Of a DNA stretch of 54,083 nucleotides, positions 1-11,400 are shown one piece after another. The DNA is from Scenedesmus sp. ARA3. Lineage: Eukaryota > Chlorophyta > Chlorophyceae > Sphaeropleales > Scenedesmaceae. Location of the stretch: assembly GCA_004335835.1 (NCBI GenBank), contig RWJK01001473.1, positions 1-54,083 on the forward strand, in the 5' to 3' direction. Under the pieces are notes generated by a model. That model saw only the letters and a program-made list of their open reading frames with translations, searched no databases and had not been told where the DNA came from. Position 1 is the stretch's first letter; each line of letters begins with the position of its first letter. The position numbers and the translations under genes are program-made.

Positions 1-57
<57 letters not shown>
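1..57. repeat. (CAG)n tract at left edge
   Basis: About 19 uninterrupted CAG units reach the window edge. On the minus (coding) strand this is (CTG)n ending at a CAG, the usual form of an intron acceptor in this window, so it probably precedes the next b561 exon outside the window. A second impure run lies at 144-163. Confidence 0.9.
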
Positions 58-3000
58 GACAGGTTACAAACAGGTGCATGGCGATGACAAAGCCAACAGT
101 GGTCATGATCAGCCCAGCGACCTGGAAGCAGCAGGAGCAGCACCAGCAGCAGCAGCAGCAGCTGCAAAGATATGTCATATGAAGTTGAGGTGACGACTGC
201 TGAGCTTCAGTCCAACGAAACGCAGGCCAGAGTAGTGCTGGCGCAATCTGCGCCAGCGCATGATCCCTGCGTGGCGATGTGCACGTAGAACAGGCTCGCG
301 CGCAGCGCAGGGTTCTTCAGCCAGTGGCAGCGCAGCTGCCTCGCTGCCAGTGCCCCCAGCGGCATCAACACCATGAAGCTGGTGGCTGACATACAGTCCT
401 ACGCTGCTACAAGAGAGGCGTCTCACCTGTTTCCCGAAAGGGCAAAGTGCTGTAAATGCACGCACCTGTGTTGCGATGTGCACGCAGAACAGCGATGCGC
501 GCAGAGCCGGCTTTGTGAGCCAGTGGCAGCGCAGCTGCCTCGCTGCCAGTGCCCCCAGCGGCATCACAACCATAAAGTTGGTTGCCATCAGCACACAGCA
601 CAACACCCAAAACTGCTGCAAAACAGCCTGTCAACCCTTTTTGGGATTGGTTTCTACGACAAAACCAGCAGGTGTTCTGCAAAAACACGCACCTGTGTGG
701 CAATGTGGACGTAGAACAGGCTTGCGCGCAGCGCCGGGTTTTTGAGCCAGTGGCAGCGCAGCTGCCTCGCTGCCAGTGCCCCCAGCGGCATCACAACCAT
801 GAAGTTGGTGGCCATCAGCACTCCGTGTGCTCGGCGCTTTGCGATTGCCGAAGGCGTTGCGGCAACGCCACCGATGCTTGAGGAAGGGGCAAAGAGGCTC
901 GTGGCGCGCAGGATCTCGCGGTTGGTGAAGCTGCATGGTGCACAAGGTGCGAGAGACAGCATTTGTGAGTGTGTCGTGGCTTGTGGCATGTAGCATGCGG
1001 GGCAGAAAGTTCATTGCCATCAGCACGCCATGCACGCGGTGCTTTGCGGTTGCAACTGGGGTTGCAGCAACGCCGCCGATGCTTGAGGAAGGGCCAAAGA
1101 GGCTCGTGGCACGCAGGATCTCGCGGTTGGTGAATCTGCGTGGTGCACAAGGAGTGAGAGACAGCACTTGTGAGCGTGTTTAACACGTGGGGCAGAAAGG
1201 ATCAGAGCCGCCACCTCAGCCTAGAGGCAGCTCAACCCCACTCTGAACCCTGCTCCAACCCTGACACCCACTCACCCGTAGTAGTCTGTGCTCAGGCCGC
1301 AGCAGCCGTTGCCAGGCCCACAAGCCTTGAAGAGCGTCACCAGGCCCTGTAAACCTAGAGGCAGCTGAACCATTGCCTACCCTAAGACGACGACTGACCC
1401 GTTCACCCGTGGTAGTCGGTGCTCAGGTCTGAAAAGCCGTTGCCCAGCCACCTGGCCATGATGAATGTCACCGGGCCCTGTAACCCTAGAGGGATCTGAA
1501 ACCCTGCCCAAAACCCTGCTTATAACACCCTACACCCCACTCACCCGTGGTAGTCTGTGCTCAGGTCTGAGAAGCCATTCCCAGGCCCCCTTTCCATGAT
1601 GAATGTCACCGGGCCATCAACAGGGATGGCCTGAGTGCCGTCATTGGCAGCGGCAGCGTTACCCGTGGTAGTCTGTGCTCAGGTTGCGGCAACAATGCCA
1701 GGCCCGCAAGCCATGAGGAGCATCACAAGGCCCTGAACACCTAAAGGTATCTGAAACCTTGCCCGCCCTATCCAAAACCCTGTTTGTAACACCCAAAACC
1801 CTACTCACCCGTGGTAGTCGGTGCTTAGGTCTGAAAAGCCGTTTCCAGGTCCCCTTGCCATCATGAATGTCACCGGCCCATCAACAGGGATGGCCTGCGT
1901 GCCGTCATTCGCAGCGTCACCCGTGGCAGTCTGTGCTCAGGCCGCAGTGACCGTCTGCCAGGCCCACATGCAAAAATTGGTGTCACTGGGCCATCTAACC
2001 CTAGAGGCATCTGAAACCCTGCCCAAAACCCTGCTTATAACACCCAACAACCCGCTCACCCGCGGTAGTCTGTGCTCAGGTCTGAAAAGCCGTTGCCGGG
2101 TCCCCTTGCCATGATGAATGTTTCCAGGCCCTGTAACTCTAGAGGCAGCTGAAGTCTAGCCAAAACCCATTGTATGACACCATAAAACCGCTCACCCGTG
2201 GTAGTCGGTGCTCAGGTCTGAGAAGCCATTCCCAGGCCCCCTTGCCATGATGAATGTCACCGGGCCATCAACAGGGATGGCCTGAGTGCCGTCATTCGCA
2301 GCGTCACCAGATGCGGCCATTGGACGCTCAAATTCCAGCGTAACTGTGCCACCAGACTGTGAGAAACTGCAGAACACATGTGGGCAAGGTGGCAGCAGCA
2401 GCAGCAGTGGTGTAGTAAAGCACCGATCCAGATGGCAGTGCAGCGTCACCAGAGGCGTCCATTGGCCGTTCAAATTCCAGCGTAGCTGTGCCACCAGACT
2501 GTGAGAAACTGCAGAACATATGTGGGCAAGGTGGCAGCAGCTGCTGCTGGTGGGCTGGCAGCGGCGGTGTCAATGCAGCACCAATCAAGTTGAAGGTGCA
2601 GCGTCACTGGAGGCGGCCGTCTGCTCGAACTCCAGCGTGACTGTGTCGCCAAACTGCTGAAAGCTGTGGGTTTTGTTGGTTTTGAGGCAGCGACGGCAGG
2701 CAGCACGGCAACAATTCCAGCCGCAGCAGCCGCAGCAGCATTTGCAGCAGCAGCATTGACGGCTAACAGCGGCTGCCAGAGGCTGCTGTGTGGCAAACAG
2801 TTGAGCTGCACCATTGAAGAAGACTTGTTCTGTGCCTTGACGCTAGGGTGCTGCTTCCGCTGGAAGACGCTGACAGTGTGAATGGATCTCACCTGGCACC
2901 CCTGATGCGTTCGCTGGTTGATGCGTCACTTGCTTCCTTTGGGGGAATGTGGTCAACTGCGTGGTAGCGCTTCACCTGCGGAAAGGCAGGCGTTGTAACA

Positions 3001-4396
3001 ACAGCTGAGTCGCGGTGGGGAATGCACTTCACTTGTCAACAGTGCATTGTGAGCGCGCTCCACGACGCATCAAGGCAGCGCCTTGGCGTGTATAAGGCAG
3101 ACATTCAGTAATAGGTTTAAGCCATGATGCAAAACAAAGTTGGACGGATCTTTAAGAACAAAGTTCATGGACTTTGAAATAGAAGTCTACGTGATGCAGT
3201 GGGTTCCCATGCCTCGTTTGAGGGGAGCATGTAATGTAATGTAATGTAATGTAATGTAATGTGATGTGATGTAATGTGATGTAATGTGATGTGATGTAAT
3301 GTGATGTAATGTGATGTGATGTAATGTAATGTAATGTAATGTGATGTAATGTGATGTGATGTAATGTAATGTGATGTAATGTGATGTAATGTAATGTAAT
3401 GTGATGTGATGTGATGTAATGTAATGTAATGTGATGTAATGTGATGTAATATGATGTAATGTGATGTAATGTGATGTGATGTGATGTAATGTAATGTGAT
3501 GTAATGTGATGTAATGTGATGTGATGTAATGTAATGTGATGTAATGTAATGTAATGTAATGTAATGTATTGTAATGCACTTGTGGGCTGCCCACCTGTGG
3601 CACGCCGTTGGCCACCCTCCCCGCCACCATGCCAGCAGCCCAAGACGTGCAGCAAGCGCCATCCACAATACAAACGCATTCGAAGAGTGTAAACAAGTCT
3701 CGTGCACAACAGCTGTGCAGCAGCCCACCTGTGGCACGTCATTGCGCACCACCATATCAACAGCACAAGATGTGCAGCAAGCGCCAGCCACAATGCAAGC
3801 ACATTCAAATAGTTTCAACAATCTCGTGCACAAGAGTTGTGCGCTACCCACCTGTGGAACGCCATTAGCCACCCTCCCCGCCACCATGCCAGCAGCCCAA
3901 GACGTGCAGCAAGCGCCAGCCACAATACAAACACAGCGTTTACACAGGTCTCATGCACAAGAGCTGTGCAGCACCCCACCTGTGGCACGCCATTGGCCAC
4001 CCGGCCCACCACCATGTCAGCGCCAATCATCGGCGTCTCGGTTCCTGCACGCAGCAATGCTTATTATTGTTATTGCTTGTGTTGCTGCACTTAGCAGCTG
4101 CAAGTTCGTGTGACAGCGCATGTCAATCCTACCACATTGCACACGACAGCTGATCTGTTCTGCCCAGGATCTGCATGATCACGTGCCTGCGTATGCAGCC
4201 CCCAAAGACACACGCACGCGCACAGGCACACCCCCAAAACACATCATGCGCCGAGACCTGCTGCAAATGCATTTTCAAAGCGAAGGCAATGCCTGCATGC
4301 ACTCACCCTGCTGCGCCACGCCAAAGCCCAGCCAGCCAGTGCCAGCAGCAGTCAGCTTCACCTTCACCCAGCCATCCTCAGAACCAGGTGTCACCT

Positions 4397-4432
<36 letters not shown>

Positions 4433-6722
4433 CATGCATCAGCTTCACTTTCACCCAGCCATCTTCAGAACCAGGCGTGACCTGCACAAAAGGGTTGGGG
4501 AAACATTGCAGCAGCAGCAGCAGCAGCAGCAGCAGGCCATGCATCAGGTTCATTCCCACCCAGCCATCCTCAAAGCTGCGTGACACCTGCATCGCAATGC
4601 AGCACAGTGCAGCACTGTGCAGCAGCAAGAGCAGCAGCTCACGCATCACAGCCGTGACAACCACCCCCAAAGCCTGCAGAGTAACCCGCACAACATTGTT
4701 GGCAGCAGCAGCAGCAGCGGCAGCAGCAGCAGCAGTAGTGTAGCGGTTGTCAAGCATCCAGGCTGTCCTTCAGACCACAGCATTCTGCTGCAGCCCCAGT
4801 TGCTTAGTTGGAAAATGCTCGCCAGGTGACTTGGAACAACAGCAGAATCGCTGCCGCAGACATAGTCAGCAGAATCACTGCCGCAGACAAAAACAGCAGA
4901 GTCGCTGCCGCACACAACGCCCAGCCCAGCTCACCTCTAGGTTGCCTTGCCCGTTGAGCACTGCTGTCGCCAGCCGCTGCTGCGAGCCTGCCCCGCTGCT
5001 GCTGCTGCCAGCAGGGTTGGCGCACCACCCTCCCGCCCCCAAAGCCGTCCAGATGTCTTGCGGCAGCTTGTCACTTGATATGCCCCAAAACATGGTCTGA
5101 CCTCAAAGATTTTGTTGCAGCCTCAGCTCTCCAGTGCCGCCACTTTTTGCTCAGCAACATGCACCCACATAAACTAATAAACACTGCCCAACAATAAACT
5201 TACCTCCAGGTTGCCCTGCCCGTTGAGCACTGCTGTCGCCAGCCGCTGCTGCGAGCCTGCCCCGCCACTGCTGCTGCCAGCAGGGTTGGTGCAGGCCCCG
5301 CCAGCCCCCACTGCCGTCCAGATGTCTTGCGGCAGCTCGTCATTTGTTATGTTTGTGTTGCGCAGGATCAGATCACGCAGGCCTGCAAAGCAGTGCAGGC
5401 GACGGTGTAGTGTCAGCACATGCGACCGCCGCTGAATACGGTAGCATGGAAGTGTTTCCCCTACTCCAGCGGCCGGCATAGCCAGCAAGCCAACTTTCAA
5501 CAATTCCTTGCACGCCAGCTGCCGCATGAAATGGTCCTTGATGCTCAGGTAGAGCAGCTGCCCAGGCAAAACCCTTGCAAGCCAGATACTACAAACCTTC
5601 CAGCAACCCGGCACACGCAGCACGCACAAAACCCTGGCTCGTTCCACCAGCAGAACCCAAAGCACAATCTACTCAATGTGTGTCAAATCTCATCCACCTC
5701 TGCCGCACTGAACACCCCATCAGCAGCCGCAGTCTCAAAACATCAATCCCCATCCCTCAGCCGCATGAACTGGTCCTTGATCCTTGATGTTCGGGTAAAA
5801 CAGCTGCCCAGACAAAGCCCTAACAAACCAGCCACCAAGTGATTCCAGCAACCCAGCACAAACATAATCAGAAGCACAAGGAAACTTTGACTCACTTGCG
5901 CGCCGGATCTCGTCCACCTCTGCCGCAGTGAACAGCCCATTTGCAGCCACGTTCTCATAGTGCCAATAGTCCCCATCCCTCAGCCTCATGAACTGATCCT
6001 TGATGCTCAAGTAAAACAGCTGCCCCACATGTGCCTGCTGGTAGTGCGGCTCAGCCAGGCTGCCCACCCCCAACATAAACATCCACGCACGTACAAATCT
6101 TAGCTCAAACAACCATGGAAACCCAAGAAAAAAACCCTATTCAAACTCACTTGTCCTGCGGATTTCGTCCACCTCTGCCGCAGTGAACAGCCCATTCGCA
6201 GCCGCATTCTCGTAGTGCCAGAAATTTCCGTCCCTCAGCCGCATGAACTGGTCCTTGATGCTCAGGTAGAACAGCTGCCCCACATGTGCCTGCTGATAGT
6301 GGGGCTCTGCCAGGCCCCCCACATAAGCATCCACATTGTTGATACTCTTGTAGAGCTGCTGCAGCGTGGCTGCCAGATCGGGGTCGGGGGTGATGTCGGT
6401 GAAAGTTTTGGCAGGCGGCAAGCCCATCAAGCGCCTGCAGGCATGTCCAGTCAGTGCAGTTATGAAAACTTCACTGGTGCGTGCTGCTAGTGACTACAAA
6501 TTGTGTACTAGTTCAGCTTTGAGGTACAGCTGCTGCAGCGTGGCTGCGAGATCGGGGTCTGGCGTGATGTCAGAAAAGGTTTTGGCAGGCGGCAGGCCCA
6601 TCAAGCGCCTGCAGGTGCAATCAATAACATCAGAATGTTAGCGATGCGAGGGCTGAGGAGCTGCTACTCTCACGAAATAGCTAGCTGAGTTGGGCCATGA
6701 TGTCAGTGAAGCTCTTGGCTTG

Positions 6723-6761
<39 letters not shown>

Positions 6762-7979
6762 TCCTGCTGCTGCTGCCGTGGCTGCTGCTACCATCATGCA
6801 ACCCACCTGCATGTTGTAGTCAGGAATGCCGTGGTCCCTCCCGCGCTGGATGTTGATTGCTGCTGCTGCTGCTGCTGCTGCTGCCGCCGCCATCAATAAC
6901 ACGCTCACCTGCATGTGTTGTAGTCAGGAATGCCGTGGTCTCTCCCGCGCTGGATGTTGATTGCTGCTGCTGCTGCTGCTGCTGCTGCCGCCGCCATCAA
7001 TAACACGCTCACCTGCATGTGTTGTAGTCAGGAATGCCGTGGTCTCTCCCGCGCTGGATGTTAATGGCTGCTGCTGCTGCTGCCGCTGCTGCTGCTGCTG
7101 CTGCTGCCACCTCACTTGCATGTCCACATCATAGTCTGGGGCTGAGAGCCGCAGCTGCCTTTGTTGGTTCGCCGCAACACTCGTTAAGCCATACAGTCCA
7201 GGCGAAAGGATTCAGTGTCTCACCTGCAGGTGTTGTAGTCAGGAATGCCATGGTCCCTCCCGCGCTGGATGTTGATTGCCGCCAGGTCGGTGCCGTTGAT
7301 GGTACTGGACCCAAACAGGTTGCCAGCAACAGAGGCAGCCCACCTGCAAACATGCAAGCAAATAGGCACGTTCCAACATGATGACAGTGCAAAACAGAGG
7401 TGCCGTTGATAGTGCTGGACCCAAACAGGTTGCCAGCAACAGAGGCAGCCCACCTCCAAACAGACAAGCAAACAAGCACGTTCCAACATGATGACAGTGC
7501 AAAACAGAGGCGCCGTTGATGGTGCTGGACCCAAACAGGTTGCCAGAAACAGAAGCAGCCCACCTGCACGAAGCATGTTCAAACACAAGCAGGTTTGACT
7601 ACATTTGAAGCTTCAACCACTAAGCAGGGGCGCCACAAGACACGTGTCTGTGGGTGTTGATTGCCGCCAGGTCGGTGCAGTTGATGGTGCTCTCCACAAA
7701 CAGGTCGTCCAACACAGAGGCAGCCACGCTCTATGTTTATGAAAACGTCAGCAGCAGCGGCAGCAGCAGCAGCAGCAGCAGCAGCAGGCACTCACCGTGA
7801 CTCAATTTCACCCTGTGGCATGGCCATAAGACCTCTCAGCAGTGGCTCCAGCCCAGCTGCCAGCACCACATTTGGGTTGTAGTAGCCAGCTGCCATGGCC
7901 AGGTGGCCTTTGGGGTGCTCACGCCAATCTGGGCCTAGGCGCAAGATGACGTCAGCGATTGTAGAATGACCTGCAGCAG

Positions 7980-8012
<33 letters not shown>

Positions 8013-8361
8013 GCGGTCGGCCATGGCCAGGTGGCCCTTGGGGTGCTCACGCCAGTCAGGTCACAGCCGCAAGTTGACGTCAGCGATTGTAGAATGACCT
8101 GCAGCAGCAGCGGCAGCAGCAGCAGCAGCAGCAGCAGCAGGGGGTCAGCCGTTGCCAGGTGGCCCTTGGGGTGCTCACGCCAGTCTGGGCCCAGGCGCAA
8201 GATGACGTCAGCGATTGTCGAATGACCTGCAGCAGCATCAGCACCAGCAGCAGCAGCAGCACCAGCAGCAGCAGCAGGTCAGCCATGGCCAGGTGGATCT
8301 TGAGGTGTTCACGCCAGTCTGGACCTAGGCGCAGGTGACGTCGGCAATGGTGGAGTGGCCT

Positions 8362-8450
<89 letters not shown>

Positions 8451-11400
8451 TCAGCAAGTGAAATGCACCACTGCGTGCTCTTGCCAGTCTGAGAATACAT
8501 GTTTGCCAATGAACGTGCATATTCTTCTGTGCCTGTCATAACACGCACCGTATCTGTAGGCCACCGTGGCGAAGAAGGTGTCTGTAGCGGGGTTCAGGGA
8601 TGTGCTGTGCACTGGGTAGGGCTGCACCAGACGACATCAAACCCCAACCCCTCAAACCCTCGAATGCCGATCACACACCGTATTAATAGGCCACCGTGGC
8701 AAAGGATGTGTATGTGGCGGGGTTTTCAAACCGCTGTACCCTCGGCAGAGCTGCATTTGAAAAACAAACTTCAAACCACTACCACGCACCGTATCTGTAG
8801 GCCACCGTGGCGAAGAAGGTGTCTGTGGTGGGGTTTAGTGAGGCATTGTACCCTGTGTAGGGCTGCGCCAACAAGCCCCCAAACCCCAACCCTCAAACCC
8901 TCGAATCTCAATCATGCACCATATCTGTAGGCCACCGCGGCAAATAAATGTCAATGGCGGGCTCAGGGATGCGCTGTGCCCTGGGTAAGGCTGCACAAGA
9001 AAAAAGCAAACTCCAAACCCGTAAACGCCGATCACGTACCGTATCTGTAGGCCACCGTGGCGAAGAAGGTGTCTGTGGCGGGGTTTAGTGAGGCGTTATA
9101 CCCTGGGTAGGGCTGCATCAAAATACGAAATCAAAACCCTTCATCACGTACCGTATCTGTAGGCCACCGTGGCGACAAATGTGTCTGTGGCGGGGTTTGG
9201 GAGGTGTTGTACCCTGGGTAGGGCTGCACCAAAACATGAAACAAAAATCTTTCATCACGTACCGTATCTGTAGGCCACTGTGGCGAAGAAGGTGTCTGTA
9301 GCGGGGTTTAGTGAGGCGTTGTACCCTGGGTAGGGTTCTAGGGGGATGCCCAGCCCTGTGAGGTAGTCCACCAGAGCGATGCGCTGCAGGTGGGCAACCA
9401 CCCATCTGCAAAGCAGCATCAGCAGCAGCAGCAGCAGCAGAAGCAGAAGAAGAAAAAGAAGATTGGTGCATGCAGTTGCCTGCCAGCAGCATAGTTACAG
9501 CATAAACGCTCAGCCCTGTGAGGTAGTCCACACGAGCAATGCGCTGCAGGTGGGACACAGTTCTCCAACATCATATGCTAATGCAGTTACATCAAGTCCG
9601 GCTTGACAGGCCACCACTCTACACTCACTTGCGCGCGGCCTGGAAGATTTCCTCATCTCCCAAGGTAGAGTTTTCTTGTGCCAGCGCCAGTGCGCGCCGG
9701 TTGTGCTCCCGCAGCAGCAGCGTGGTCATCGAGAGCGGAAACGGGTTCTGGTTGACGTTCTCGTTGCCTGACAGCCTGAAACAGGCAGCACCAAGATGCA
9801 ACACAGGTGTGGTGATGTGTGAACATGGCTGTCCACCAACCGAAACAGCAACATCAACGTGTTAGGCAACCTTGCCATATTCAGCTGCAACAGCAAGATG
9901 CAGCTAAAAAAGAATCCACCATTACCATGCAACGCACACTCAAGAGTATGCAGGACTGCCACCAACAGAGCTGCACCGGCAAACAATAGCTCACTATCAA
10001 ATGACAGGTGCTGCTGTGCTGCGCTGCTGTGCTGCTGTGCTGCTGTACTTCTATCCAGCGCCAAATCTTCCAAACCTACCTGAGCTGTGTATCTGGCACC
10101 CGTCCCGCCAAGTTTTTCAGCCGCAGGATTGGTGCACCCGTGGCTTTTTCTCTGTTGAAGGGCAGCAGACGCTGGCCATCATCCAGCAGCAGCCCAGCAG
10201 TGCCTGCAACGATGTAACATGTTAACATGTTACATGACACGTGTTACGCTTGCAGTGCAGCTTGCATGGTGGTTTGAGATCCGCTGGGCGAGTGCAAGGC
10301 AGCAGATGCAGCTATGCCCAGCACAGCAGCAAGTGTGATGACATGCAGGTGCAGCTAAACAGCTGCAGAAGGCATGCATGCAGCTGTTTTACAGTACTTT
10401 ACAGCTGCTCATTTAGAGGTTGTTTATCTGCAGGCCAATGCCCGAGCAGAAGAAGCCGCTGCATACCTGCGCGGATGGCCTGAGTCACGTTTTCGTCTTC
10501 GCCGTACAGGCAGGATGCATCCAGGAAGGAGGTGGCCTCGTTGATGGCCTGCCTGCTGGCATTTGGCCCAGGGCCCCTGCAGCACAGCAGCACAGTGAGC
10601 AGATACATGAGAACAGTTGTGTTTTTACTGCAGCGCAGTATCAGCTGTGAACGTGGCTTCATTGATGGCCTGCCTGCTGGCATTTGGGCAGGGTTCCTGC
10701 AACGGCATTGAACGAATGTGATCCAGTGTCAGCAGTGTCAGGTGGCTTCGTTGATGGCCTGCCTGCTGGCATTTGAGCCAGCGCCTCAGTAAGATTGGTG
10801 GTTGTGATGCATGTGTCAGCGGCGCGCACAGTGAGTGCTGGGCATACCCCAGCGGAACCATGAATGGCCTGCCTGCTGGCATTCGACCCCCGGCCGCTGC
10901 GACAGTGACGATTGTAATGCAGTTTCAGCGCCGCGCAGCGAGTGGTGCGCAGCCCCAAATGATGCTAAGCATGGCTGGCTTGTGGGACGGGCTTGCTGGC
11001 GAATGGCCCCGAGACATGCAGAAATAACACTTGCATGACGTATGCGCTGCGTGTGAAAGGTGAGCGCAGTCCAGCTGTCCTGTGACTTTGTCATCATATG
11101 ATAATGACAAAGTAACAGGACACCTGGGCTGCGCTCGCTAAGGCCTCCAGCAGCGGGTCCCACCAACTAACAATCAAAGTAAAACCCAAAATAACACTCA
11201 CATGACATATGCATTGCGGGTGAGATTGTGTGCATTATTATCGTCCTGCGGCTCGCCGTGTTTGATTGCCGCAAACAGCGGCCACACGGATCAAAACCCA
11301 GAAATAACACACACACACACACACACACACAACGTATGCGCTGCAGGTGAAGTTGAGTGCGGCCCTGCCGCCCTGCAGCTCGCGCATCCTTGGAGGCAAC

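Larger units (their letters stand above)
2196..4394 (-). other. DOMON domain exons
   Basis: The exon at 4307-4394 begins VTPGSEDGWVKVKLTAAG and ends GWLGFGVAQQ. It joins in phase to 3980-4044 (ETPMIGADMVVGRVANGVPQ), the typical GWhGfG...M.g.d.vvg core of DOMON domains. The last part, 2196-2356, reads VTLEFERPMAASGDA then IPVDGPVTFIMARGPGNGF and ends DYHG, matching the FxRPLD...A.G...YHG end of the fold. DOMON domains bind haem or sugar and commonly precede b561 (CYBDOM proteins), which fits the next exon. A central strand exon is expected between 3979 and 2357; a partly matching copy lies around 2590-2680, but I could not fix its boundaries. Confidence 0.75.

Noticed and set aside
3152..3923. 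Long minus-strand frames with periodic His-Ile-Thr-Leu-Tyr peptides
   Set aside because: They are produced by the GTAAT/GTGAT pentamer array, which is open in several frames at once; no domain and no start context.
8335..8548. Poly-Ala, poly-Leu, poly-Cys and poly-Ser frames over CAG runs (also near 4400-4740, 6720-6900, 21540-21590, 23940-23990, 45880-45920)
   Set aside because: Pure trinucleotide repeats are open in all frames. Only the U-box tail runs (21685-24634) lie in a supported exon.
7940..9330. Genuine tandem protein domains (several peroxidase repeats)
   Set aside because: The copies are partial exons, often frame-breaking, and carry only one of the two splice sites or a non-multiple-of-three length. 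A single complete domain is assembled from the intact exons.
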